A DNA stretch of 7,180 nt, taken from assembly GCA_023253495.1 (NCBI GenBank), contig JALRGF010000312.1, forward strand, positions 1-7,180, given 5' to 3'. Origin of the DNA: Verrucomicrobiales bacterium (lineage in GTDB: Bacteria; Verrucomicrobiota; Verrucomicrobiia; Verrucomicrobiales; V1-33). This document shows positions 1-6,198 of the stretch, one piece after another. Position 1 is the stretch's first letter. Each line of letters begins with the position of its first letter. The position numbers and the translations under genes are program-made. A model generated the notes under the pieces. The model made no database searches and was not told the DNA's origin. It worked only from the letters and a program-made list of their open reading frames with translations.

Positions 1-1139
1 GACCCTTTGACGGTGACCTGCTGGAAGTTCCACTGGCCGGCGGGGTGCTGGAAGCCGGTGTGGGCGGCAATCATGCCATAGGCGGAGCCGTGACGCTGAC
101 GGGGGTCGAGGGCGCCTTTGATTTTTTCGTAATTGTCGTCGAGCACCTGGAGTTCGGTCATGCCGACGTAGGCGGTATCGCCTTCAAGCGGAGCGCGGAT
201 GGCCAGTCCGTTGTTGCCGGCCGGCGGCACCTTGTATTCGAGTTGCACGACGAAGTCGGCGTATTCCTCCTTGGTGAGCAGGTTGCCGCCTTTGCCCGGT
301 TTGCATTGGATGGCGCCGTCGACGATCTGATAGTTGTCCACGGCTCCCTGCCAGTTGGAGAGGTCCTGGCCGTTGTCGAGGCGGGTGAAGCCATCGGCCT
401 TTTCGCGGGCAGCGAGGGTGCGGGCGGCTTCTTCCTGGCTGATTTCGCGGATAAAAACATTGCGCCAGCGGATCTCGCCGCCGTGCGTCTGAAGCTTGAT
501 CGGGCCGGCCGGGAAGATGGGGGCCTTGCGGTCGATGTAATTTTCGAGCACGGCGTTATCGACGACGGTTTCGCCGTTGAGTTTCACGGTCACGCGTTGA
601 CCGATCATGGTGATTTCGAATTTGTTCCATTCGCCGAACGGACGGTCCATTTTTTTGAGCGGGTCTTTGCCTGGCTGGCCGGGCGAGTTGTTCCAGAGTC
701 CGCCGGACCCTTTGTCGGCGCCGATGCTGAATTTCTCGGTCTCGGTGGTGTCCCAGATCTGGACTTGCGGGCAGCCACGCAGGTAGATGCCGCTGTCGGC
801 CTTGGGCACGGTTTTGTATTCGAGGTGGAGCTCGAAGTCGCGGTAGTTCTTCTTGGTGGCGAGGAAGAGGCCGTGGCCGTCGTTGACGAGTTCCTCGCCT
901 TCGACGCGCCAGTGGGCATTGACGTCGGCCATGGAGTCGGCGTGGATTTTGGCGAGTTCTTCCGGGCTGGCGGCGAGCAGTGGTCGGGGGTCTTCGCCGG
1001 CGTGGCCGAACCATCCATCGAGGTTGCGGCCGTTGAAGGCCGCTTCGAATCCCGGGGGCGGCGTCGGGGCGGCTGAGAGGGACAGCGTGAGCGCGACGGC
1101 TGCCGCGGCAGCCACAACGGGAACAGGGACACATTTCAT
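1..1139 (-). CDS. Secreted protein with two DUF1080 (3-keto-disaccharide hydrolase-type) domains, C-terminus cut by window edge
   Basis: An open minus-strand frame runs from an ATG at 1139 to the window edge (379 codons visible, no stop). It begins with a signal peptide: MKCVPVPVV, a long Ala/Val/Leu core and a likely cleavage after the SLSAAP region near residue 24. Two copies of a concanavalin-like DUF1080 fold follow. Copy one covers about residues 31-233, with the FNGRNLDGW opening, a DFELHLEYK strand, the DSGIYLRG strand, GLWNN, and the closing GEIRWRNVFIREI. Copy two starts near 251, with FTRLDNGQDLSNW, DFVVQLEYK and NNGLAIRAP. The family includes hydrolases of 3-keto-glycosides, but many members are uncharacterised, so substrate is unknown. 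Such genes are abundant in Verrucomicrobiota and Planctomycetota. No clear Shine-Dalgarno is seen before the ATG. The rhomboid gene lies 98 bp upstream on the same strand. Frame and family are secure; activity is not. Confidence 0.88.
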   Translation of the reverse strand, partial: MKCVPVPVVAAAAAVALTLSLSAAPTPPPGFEAAFNGRNLDGWFGHAGEDPRPLLAASPEELAKIHADSMADVNAHWRVEGEELVNDGHGLFLATKKNYRDFELHLEYKTVPKADSGIYLRGCPQVQIWDTTETEKFSIGADKGSGGLWNNSPGQPGKDPLKKMDRPFGEWNKFEITMIGQRVTVKLNGETVVDNAVLENYIDRKAPIFPAGPIKLQTHGGEIRWRNVFIREISQEEAARTLAAREKADGFTRLDNGQDLSNWQGAVDNYQIVDGAIQCKPGKGGNLLTKEEYADFVVQLEYKVPPAGNNGLAIRAPLEGDTAYVGMTELQVLDDNYEKIKGALDPRQRHGSAYGMIAAHTGFQHPAGQWNFQQVTVKG

Positions 1140-1237
1140 GCGGAGAATATGCTGGCGGCGGGCGGCGGGCGCGTCAACCGGGTGGCAGTACCGTCGGGGG
1201 CCGCCTGATGGTGCGGGGCGGTGTCTGGGCAGGGGGC

Positions 1238-2230
1238 TCAGGGCGTTGGCCGCAGCCGTCGGGCGGCCTCGTCGAGGATACGGTGCTCTTCCGGACTCAG
1301 GCTGGACGGGCCGTGGGCGTGCAGTTTTTCGAGGATCGGGTTGACCTGATCTTCCATAAAATTGACCGGGCGGGGCGGGGCCTCAGGTTCCGCGACCGGG
1401 GCGGCGGCATTTTTGCCGGCGGCGACATGGTGCGGTTCCCTCCGGCGGCCTTGGCGTTGGCGTTCCCGCCACTGGCGTTCCCGGAGTTCACTTTCGCGCA
1501 CCATGGAGTCGAAATCATCCATGACCAGCCGCACGTAGAGGAAGCCGGCGAGGGCTCCGCCGAGGTGAGCGAGCGAGGCGATGTGGGTGGTCGGGGTGTC
1601 GGGGGTGGTGGGGGGGGACGGCTGGGCGAGGGCGATCGCCTGGGTTACGGCGTAGACGACCTCGACGGCGAGCAGGCCGAGGGTCACGTTGCGCAGGCGG
1701 ATGCTGAGGCCGGGCAGGAAGGGCACGCTCAGCGGCAGACCGGGCATGCGCAGGGTGGTGGCGGTGATCAGGGCGTAGATGCCCGCGGAGGCCCCGACCA
1801 GCCGCTGGTTCGGTTCATTGAAGACGGCGAGGTAGGCAAGCGCGCCCCCGACAGCCCCGGCGAGGAAGATCCCGAGCCAGTGGCGATGGCCGAATTCCAT
1901 GACGGCGAGCCGTCCGATGAGGAAAAGGCCGAAGATATTCAGGATCAGGTGGGGGACGTTGCCGTGGACGAAGGCGTAGGTGACCAGACGCCACCACTCG
2001 CCGGCCAGCAGCCGGGGCCACGACGCCTCCCCGAAGACCTGAAGATCGGGCGCCATACCGAAGCCGCGCCACCCGTGCACCAGTTGCATCAGAAACACGA
2101 TGACGCAGGCGACCATGACCAGCCCGGGAGCCGACCACGCTATCCGGCGCCGGAATCCGCCCTGCCACGGGCCGTCCGGATCGCGCCAATCATCTCGGGG
2201 GTGTTGTCCCATCGGGGGCGGGCGACGCAT
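1238..2230 (-). CDS. Rhomboid-family intramembrane serine protease with C-terminal cytosolic extension
   Basis: Predicted 330-residue membrane protease with about six transmembrane helices between residues 32 and 238. The catalytic serine is S148 in GASAG. H94 and N98 of the H-x3-N motif (HLILN) form the oxyanion region, and the catalytic histidine is H222 in SLAHLGG. All key rhomboid residues are therefore present. The final 90 residues are hydrophilic: an Arg/Glu-rich helix (about 240-266), an Ala/Pro linker, then a short helical module with ILEKL and LSPEEHRILDEA that resembles the tail found on some Bacteroidota and Verrucomicrobiota rhomboids (I believe named DUF6576). I chose the ATG at 2230 because GGGAG lies 8 nt upstream; the longer frame, open to 2374, would overlap the divergent PAP2 gene. 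A Pro/Thr-rich loop (203-215) precedes the catalytic histidine helix. Substrates cannot be told from sequence. Confidence 0.92.
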   Translation of the reverse strand: MRRPPPMGQHPRDDWRDPDGPWQGGFRRRIAWSAPGLVMVACVIVFLMQLVHGWRGFGMAPDLQVFGEASWPRLLAGEWWRLVTYAFVHGNVPHLILNIFGLFLIGRLAVMEFGHRHWLGIFLAGAVGGALAYLAVFNEPNQRLVGASAGIYALITATTLRMPGLPLSVPFLPGLSIRLRNVTLGLLAVEVVYAVTQAIALAQPSPPTTPDTPTTHIASLAHLGGALAGFLYVRLVMDDFDSMVRESELRERQWRERQRQGRRREPHHVAAGKNAAAPVAEPEAPPRPVNFMEDQVNPILEKLHAHGPSSLSPEEHRILDEAARRLRPTP

Positions 2231-2246
2231 TGCCATCGCTCCCGCG

Positions 2247-2274
2247 AGTATACGTCTGCCGGCCGCGGTGTCGA
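2247..2274 (-). promoter_or_regulatory. Candidate sigma70-type promoter for the rhomboid gene
   Basis: On the minus strand TCGACA (2274-2269) and TATACT (2252-2247) are separated by 16 nt, each one base from consensus. The predicted start of transcription would be near 2240, leaving only about 10 nt before the chosen ATG at 2230. Either the leader is very short, the true start codon is a little further in (ATG at 2212), or the match is chance. Inference from pattern only. Confidence 0.3.
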
Positions 2275-2327
2275 TCCCCGCGACCGGTGAAATTGCGTTG
2301 TGACGGTTTCCGGGTACTGCAGGCGGG

Positions 2328-2963
2328 ATGTGTCCGACCTGCGGCGTCGATTTCCGGCGGCATGCCGGGGCCAAGCTGGCCTGGCTGGCCGGGCTCGGGC
2401 TTTGGATGGCACTCTGTTATTTTCCGGCGCAAGTGTGGAATCCGCGACCGCCATGGGTCGTGCCCTTTCTGCCGCTGGAGACGAGGCCGGCGTATCACCC
2501 GGCCTGGGTGCTGGTGTATCAAAGCGTCTGGCTGGCGCATGCCGCCATGATCTGGGGTCCCGGGTGCCTGGGGCCCGCGCGGCGGTATGCGCGCGACACC
2601 GCATTCACGTATGCGCTGGCGGCACCGGTTTTCTGGCTCTGGCCGACCACGGTGAACCGCCCGGCGGAAGACGATCCCTTGTTCCGCGGGCTGGTCCTCG
2701 CGCTGGACGGCCCGACCAACGCACTGCCTTCCCTGCACGCGGTGATGGCGGCGCTGGTGGTGCTGCACCTGCGTCCGGCGGTCGGGCAGACGGCCCGGTG
2801 GCTGCTGGGTGGGTGGTGGCTGCTCCTGCTCGCCGCCACCCTGGCCACCGGACAACACCGTATGCTGGATCTGGTAGCCGGAACGGCGCTGGCGGTCGGT
2901 GTGCACCTCGCCCGGAGCGGGTCCCGGCCCGGGCGGTGCGAGGGGCGGCCGGCCGGCGGGTGA
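2328..2963 (+). CDS. PAP2-superfamily (inositol phosphotransferase-like) integral membrane protein
   Basis: A 211-residue, strongly hydrophobic protein with about five or six membrane helices. The PAP2 active-site motifs are visible: PSLHA at residues 134-138 (H137) and GQHRMLDLVAG at 175-185, with H177 as the likely nucleophile and D181 supporting it. A PTTVNRP stretch at 106-112 occupies the place of the first phosphate-binding motif but lacks the classical lysine-led form, as in the Aur1/inositol phosphotransferase-like branch. The likely role is phosphate ester removal or transfer on a membrane lipid; the substrate is unknown. The protein starts with MCPTCG, a CxxC pair of uncertain meaning. 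The start at 2328 has only AGG four bases upstream, so it is the natural but not certain choice. It is transcribed divergently from the rhomboid gene, about 97 bp away, and converges on the aminopeptidase gene. Confidence 0.8.
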   Translation: MCPTCGVDFRRHAGAKLAWLAGLGLWMALCYFPAQVWNPRPPWVVPFLPLETRPAYHPAWVLVYQSVWLAHAAMIWGPGCLGPARRYARDTAFTYALAAPVFWLWPTTVNRPAEDDPLFRGLVLALDGPTNALPSLHAVMAALVVLHLRPAVGQTARWLLGGWWLLLLAATLATGQHRMLDLVAGTALAVGVHLARSGSRPGRCEGRPAGG

Positions 2964-3006
2964 GTTCCTTGGGGGCGTGGCAGGGGAGGCGTCCTCGGAG
3001 GTCCGG

Positions 3007-3025
3007 GCCGCCATTCGGGGGCGGC
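3007..3025. terminator. Candidate hairpin between convergent genes
   Basis: GCCGCC at 3007-3012 pairs with GGCGGC at 3020-3025 around a 7-base loop, between the PAP2 stop and the aminopeptidase stop. There is no good T-run on either strand, so it is at best a weak or Rho-assisted terminator. Confidence 0.25.
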
Positions 3026-3031
3026 GCGGTT

Positions 3032-4336
3032 TCAGGCGCGGTCGGCCATGAGGGCTTCGATCTCATCGGCCTCGATGGGGATGGAGGCCATGAGGTCGGT
3101 ATTGCCGGAAGTGCCGATGAGGATGTCGTTTTCGAGGCGGACGGCGAGACCTTCCTCACGGATGTAGAGGCCGGGTTCGACGGTGAAGACGTTGCCGGCG
3201 GCGACCGGTTCGCTGGCGGCGCCGACGTCGTGCACATCGAGGCCGAGGTGGTGGCCGACGCCGTGCATGAAGTATTTTTTATACAATGGTTTTTCGGGGT
3301 CCTGTTTTTTGACGTCCTTCATTTTGAGGAGCTTCAGGTCAACGAGTTCCTTTTCCATGAGTTCGCCGACGAAGGTATTCCAGTCGCGGGTGTAGACGCC
3401 GGGGCGGAGGAAGTCGCATCCGGCGCGGAAGACGCGGAGCACCGCGTCATAGACTTTGCGCTGACGTTTGCTGAAGCGGCCGTTGACCGGCAGGGTGCGG
3501 GTCAGGTCGGCATTGTAGTTGGCGTACTCGGCGGCGACGTCGAGCAGGAGCAGTTCGCCGTCGGCGCAGGTGGCGTGGTTGTCGAGGTAGTGAAGAACAC
3601 AGGCGTTTTTACCGGTGCCGATGATCGGGGAGTAGGCGAAACCGCGGGACCGGCGGCGGATGAATTCGTGGGCGAATTCGGCTTCAACTTCCCATTCGCC
3701 GACGCCCGGTTTGACGAAGCGGGCGACGCGGCGGAAGCCGGCCTCGGTGATGTCGATGGCTTCCTGGAGGAGCTTGAGTTCGTCGGCGGACTTGCGGGTG
3801 CGCAGCGAGGCGAGGTGCGGGGCGAGGCGTTCGAAGTGGTGGAGGGGGAATTCGTGCCGGCACTGTCGGGCGAAGCGGGTTTCGCGGGTTTCGATGGCGA
3901 CGTGGGCGCGCGGGTGTTCGTTGAGGTTGAGGTAGACACGTTCGGCCTGGAACATGAGCGAGCGCCAGAGGCCGTCGAAAGCGCTGGTCCAATGGATGTT
4001 TTTTTCCGGAATGCCGGTCAGTGCGGCGGCGCGCTCTTTGGTCAGTTTTTCGCCCTCCCAGGTGGCGATGTGCTCATTGGTTTCGCGGATGAAGAGCAGT
4101 TCGCGGTGCTTGTCCTGGTCGAAGGCGTCGGGGTAGAGGATGAGGACGGTTTCCTCCTGGTCGACCCCGGTGAGATAGAACAGGTCGCTGTTCTGGCGGA
4201 AGGGCAGGGTGCCATCCGCGTTGGTCGGCAGGATGTCGTTGGCGGTGATGATGGCGAGGCCATTGGGGAGGAGCCGCGAGGCGAGCCGCCGGCGGTGTTC
4301 GATGAAGAGGGAAGCGGGTGGCGCGGTGTATTTCAT
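3032..4336 (-). CDS. pepP: Xaa-Pro aminopeptidase (aminopeptidase P, M24B family)
   Basis: A 434-residue protein, close to the roughly 440 residues of E. coli PepP. Aminopeptidase P releases the N-terminal residue from peptides with proline in second position, using a two-metal (usually manganese) centre in the cytosol. The N-terminal domain (about 1-175) has the family signature FRQNSDLFYLTG at 46-57. The pita-bread catalytic domain carries all five metal ligands: D266 (LLLLD), D277 (NADLT), H362 (HGVGH), E387 (FTVEPG) and E402 (RLEND). Supporting histidines are H249 (VLHYLDNH) and H369 (GLDVHDVG). The ATG at 4336 is preferred because the family N-terminus begins here; the frame stays open upstream to 4453, but that extension is not family-like and overlaps the terminator. 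No Shine-Dalgarno is evident before this ATG. The gene stands alone, with a terminator upstream and a convergent neighbour downstream. Confidence 0.95.
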   Translation of the reverse strand: MKYTAPPASLFIEHRRRLASRLLPNGLAIITANDILPTNADGTLPFRQNSDLFYLTGVDQEETVLILYPDAFDQDKHRELLFIRETNEHIATWEGEKLTKERAAALTGIPEKNIHWTSAFDGLWRSLMFQAERVYLNLNEHPRAHVAIETRETRFARQCRHEFPLHHFERLAPHLASLRTRKSADELKLLQEAIDITEAGFRRVARFVKPGVGEWEVEAEFAHEFIRRRSRGFAYSPIIGTGKNACVLHYLDNHATCADGELLLLDVAAEYANYNADLTRTLPVNGRFSKRQRKVYDAVLRVFRAGCDFLRPGVYTRDWNTFVGELMEKELVDLKLLKMKDVKKQDPEKPLYKKYFMHGVGHHLGLDVHDVGAASEPVAAGNVFTVEPGLYIREEGLAVRLENDILIGTSGNTDLMASIPIEADEIEALMADRA

Positions 4337-4440
4337 GGGACGGGTGTACTGAAGCCGGCCGCCGGCGGATGAAAACCCTGAATCGGAGAGGGATGGGGGG
4401 CGGGTCCCGAAGCGCGGCAGAAGGGCAAAAAGCGAGCCGG

Positions 4441-4479
4441 AGACAAAAAACAACCCCCGGCGGATGAGGCCGGGGGTTG
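4441..4479 (-). terminator. Rho-independent terminator reading on the minus strand
   Basis: CAACCCCCGGC (4451-4461) and GCCGGGGGTTG (4469-4479) form a perfect 11-bp stem with a 7-base loop. On the minus strand it is followed by TTTTTTGTCT (complement of 4450-4441), the expected U-tract. It lies 122 bp beyond the stop of the small minus-strand gene at 4602 and about 105 bp before the aminopeptidase start, so it most likely ends transcription of the former and insulates the latter. Confidence 0.85.
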
Positions 4480-4601
4480 GCTGAAACGGCGGTGTTTGGT
4501 TGGTTGGTTGCCGGGCGGGTGGCCCGGGAGTCAGCGGCCGCAGGGCGGCTTGCTCCCGATTTCCCTCCCGGCTTTGTCGTCAGTTGGGTGGGTCGGGTGG
4601 T

Positions 4602-4766
4602 TCAGCTTCCGGGCGGGGCGTTGGCGGCCCCGCTCTTGGCGGTTTCCTTTTTAACCTCCTTGACGACGTATTTGTCGGCTTCCTTCCCGATCGACTTCAC
4701 CAGGTCTTCCTTGGTGTGTTTGTCGGTGGCGGAGTCGAAGGTGACTTTTTGGGTTTGAGCGGTGTC
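4602..4766 (-). CDS. C-terminal remnant of a small heavy-metal-associated (HMA)-like protein, 5' part missing at the junction
   Basis: Reading the minus strand from about 4766 to a TGA at 4604-4602 gives roughly 54 codons. Visible motifs are QKVTFDSATDKHTKEDLVKS and a lysine-rich KEADKYVVKEVKKE before the stop. The pattern of a beta strand, an acidic-polar turn, a helix and another strand (KYVVKEV) resembles the second half of a ferredoxin-like HMA fold, as found in secreted metal-binding-type proteins. The metal-binding CxxC would lie in the missing N-terminal half, so the assignment is tentative. A clean intrinsic terminator follows at 4441-4479, which supports this being a real gene end. 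The coding frame cannot be followed past about 4766-4780, where the sequence becomes gnd1 in a different frame. It belongs to the left-hand (non-mycobacterial) part. Confidence 0.55.
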   Translation of the reverse strand, partial: DTAQTQKVTFDSATDKHTKEDLVKSIGKEADKYVVKEVKKETAKSGAANAPPGS

Positions 4767-5254
4767 TCCAGCAGCGGCCCCAGGCTGGTGTACGACGCGG
4801 CCGGTCCGCCCGGCATGATCGACGGTCCGTTGAGCGCCCCCTCCTCTCCGCCGGAGATGCCGGCGCCGACGAAGTGCAGTCCGCGTTCCCGCATCGCCTT
4901 CTCGCGGCGGATGGTGTCGGTGTAGAGCGCGTTACCGCCGTCGATGATGATGTCACCGGGTTCCATGGCGTCGGCGAGTTCATTGATCACGGCGTCGGTG
5001 GCATCGCCGGCCTTCACCATGATCAGTACCCGCCGCGGTCGCTCGAGTGCGTCGAGGAACTCGCGGATGGTTTCCGAGCGTACGAAGTCGCCGTCGGACC
5101 CGTGCTCGGCGAGAAGTGCGTCGGTTTTGGCGACCGACCGGTTGTGCAGGGCGACGGTGTAACCGTGTCGGGCGAAGTTCCGCGCGATGTTCGAACCCAT
5201 GACTGCCAGACCGGTGACGCCGATCGACGCCCTGGCCTTTGCGGAGGAACTCAT
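4697..5254 (-). CDS. gnd1: 6-phosphogluconate dehydrogenase, N-terminal fragment truncated at the junction
   Basis: The first ~163 residues are a clear 6-phosphogluconate dehydrogenase (6-phosphogluconate plus NADP to ribulose 5-phosphate plus CO2, pentose phosphate pathway). Visible are the nucleotide-binding GVTGLAVMGSNIARNF (12-27), HNRS (37-40), the MVKAG loop (79-83), IIIDGGN (102-108) and the substrate signature GISGGEEGALNGPSIMPGG (132-150). A full enzyme has about 480 residues, so two thirds, including the catalytic Lys/Asn that follow the signature and the whole helical domain, are missing. After LGPLLE at 158-163 the frame runs about 22 unrelated Pro/Thr/Lys-rich residues to a chance stop at 4697; these are out-of-frame codons of the adjoining HMA-like gene. 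The ATG at 5254 has AAAGG six bases upstream. It lies 23 nt after the M56 peptidase stop, the same order as mycobacterial Rv1845c-Rv1844c. The product as written would be inactive. Confidence 0.88.
   Translation of the reverse strand: MSSSAKARASIGVTGLAVMGSNIARNFARHGYTVALHNRSVAKTDALLAEHGSDGDFVRSETIREFLDALERPRRVLIMVKAGDATDAVINELADAMEPGDIIIDGGNALYTDTIRREKAMRERGLHFVGAGISGGEEGALNGPSIMPGGPAASYTSLGPLLETPLKPKKSPSTPPPTNTPRKTW
4755..4785. other. Junction between two unrelated genomic sources
   Basis: On the right the minus strand encodes gnd1 up to about 4766; on the left it encodes the HMA-like protein tail in another frame. Both genes are interrupted at the same point. No inverted repeat, insertion sequence end, tRNA or integrase gene is visible here. 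The exact breakpoint cannot be set without the two parental sequences and is uncertain by about 15 bases. Confidence 0.75.
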
Positions 5255-5277
5255 AGATCGCCTTTCTGGTGCGGGGG

Positions 5278-6156
5278 TCAGCCGGCAAGAAGCCGGTGTA
5301 GTTCGGTCAGCCAGGGCACCGCAACGGCGATGGTCGGCACCACGAGCACCGCGGCGGCGGCCAGATAGGCGGCCAGCGCCACCAGCCGGCTGTTGGGCGG
5401 GCCGGCGAGGCGGCGCACCCGGATCACGGTGGTCGGACCGCCGGCCGCCATGGCGCCGGCCGGCGTCAGCGCCGACGCGCAGGCCACCAGTGCCCGCGCC
5501 AGCGGCCGTGAACCGGTGGCGCGCACGGCGGCGTCGTCGGCGAGCAACTCGACCAGCAACCGCACCGCCGAGAGTGCACTGCCGCTGCGCACGACGCGGG
5601 GAAAGGCGGTGTGCACGGCGATGAAGGCCTCGAGAACGAGGTCGTGGCGGGCGCGCAGATGTGCACGCTCATGGCGCATGATCGCGGCGAGTTCGGACTC
5701 GGTCAGCACGCGCAATGCGCCCTCGGTGAGCACGACACGGCTTCGCATCCCCGGCAGGCAGTACGCCATCGGCTGGGCAACGGCCAGCACCCGCACGTCG
5801 TCGCGCGGGCACGCTCCGATGAGATCGACAACCATCCTGTGGTGCGCGCGGCGGCGACGGGTGCCGACGGCCACCGACACCACGGCCGCGGCGAGGCGGA
5901 CACCGATGACGACGGTCAGTGCGAACATCGCGGCCGCGGCGAGCCGCAGCGGCCAGCCCGCGGGTCCGCCGTCCGCCAGCAGCGCCACCACCGACAGCCC
6001 GGCGCTGAACGCCGACAGAACCGCTGCCAGCGCGACGGCCTGCCACAGCACCACCGCCGCGCGCGGTGCACGCAGCGGCCATGACGCCCTGGCGAGGAGG
6101 GCCGGCACCGGACCTGTCAGCGCCAGAGCGAGGATGGTGAATGCCAGGACGGACAC
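5278..6156 (-). CDS. M56-family (BlaR1-like) membrane zinc metallopeptidase, Rv1845c-type
   Basis: A 292-residue membrane protein. Helices are apparent at about 2-22, 33-60, 70-98 and 258-282. The cytosolic gluzincin centre has HERAH at 162-166 (HExxH) and the third ligand E203 in ELLADDAA, preceded by the M56/M48 signature AYCLPGMRSRVVLTEGAL at 131-148. It lacks the penicillin-binding sensor domain of staphylococcal BlaR1, as does the mycobacterial homologue. Its expected role is to inactivate the BlaI repressor encoded just upstream, in response to an envelope signal (inferred from the family). The start is GTG at 6156, with GAGGAAG about 10 bases upstream. It lies 42 nt after the blaI stop and 23 nt before gnd1, so one operon is likely. 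The protein contains no lysine at all. Confidence 0.92.
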   Translation of the reverse strand: MSVLAFTILALALTGPVPALLARASWPLRAPRAAVVLWQAVALAAVLSAFSAGLSVVALLADGGPAGWPLRLAAAAMFALTVVIGVRLAAAVVSVAVGTRRRRAHHRMVVDLIGACPRDDVRVLAVAQPMAYCLPGMRSRVVLTEGALRVLTESELAAIMRHERAHLRARHDLVLEAFIAVHTAFPRVVRSGSALSAVRLLVELLADDAAVRATGSRPLARALVACASALTPAGAMAAGGPTTVIRVRRLAGPPNSRLVALAAYLAAAAVLVVPTIAVAVPWLTELHRLLAG

Positions 6157-6198
6157 GCCTGACAGTCTTCCTCAGACGGTGGCGCGACCGCCAGCGGA

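Noticed and set aside
45..1076. Long plus-strand frame opposite the DUF1080 gene
   Set aside because: The minus-strand frame has a signal peptide and recognisable DUF1080 motifs in two copies; the plus frame has no family features.
1208..2290. Long plus-strand frame opposite the rhomboid gene
   Set aside because: The minus-strand rhomboid has all catalytic residues and membrane helices; the opposite frame is Gly/Asp/Glu-rich with no motifs.
2300..4372. A 690-codon plus-strand open frame spanning the PAP2 and aminopeptidase genes
   Set aside because: It is antisense to the aminopeptidase gene, whose five metal ligands are intact. Its Gly/Val/Glu/Phe-rich low-complexity sequence is the usual product of reading a high-GC gene backwards.
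4488..4510. Short GGTT-type repeat just beyond the terminator hairpin
   Set aside because: Only three tandem copies of a 4-base unit in a non-coding gap, with no sign of function.
4697..5254. A novel gnd1 fusion with a Pro/Thr/Lys-rich tail
   Set aside because: The 22-residue tail corresponds to the HMA-like gene read in a different frame, so it is a by-product of the junction and not an evolved extension.
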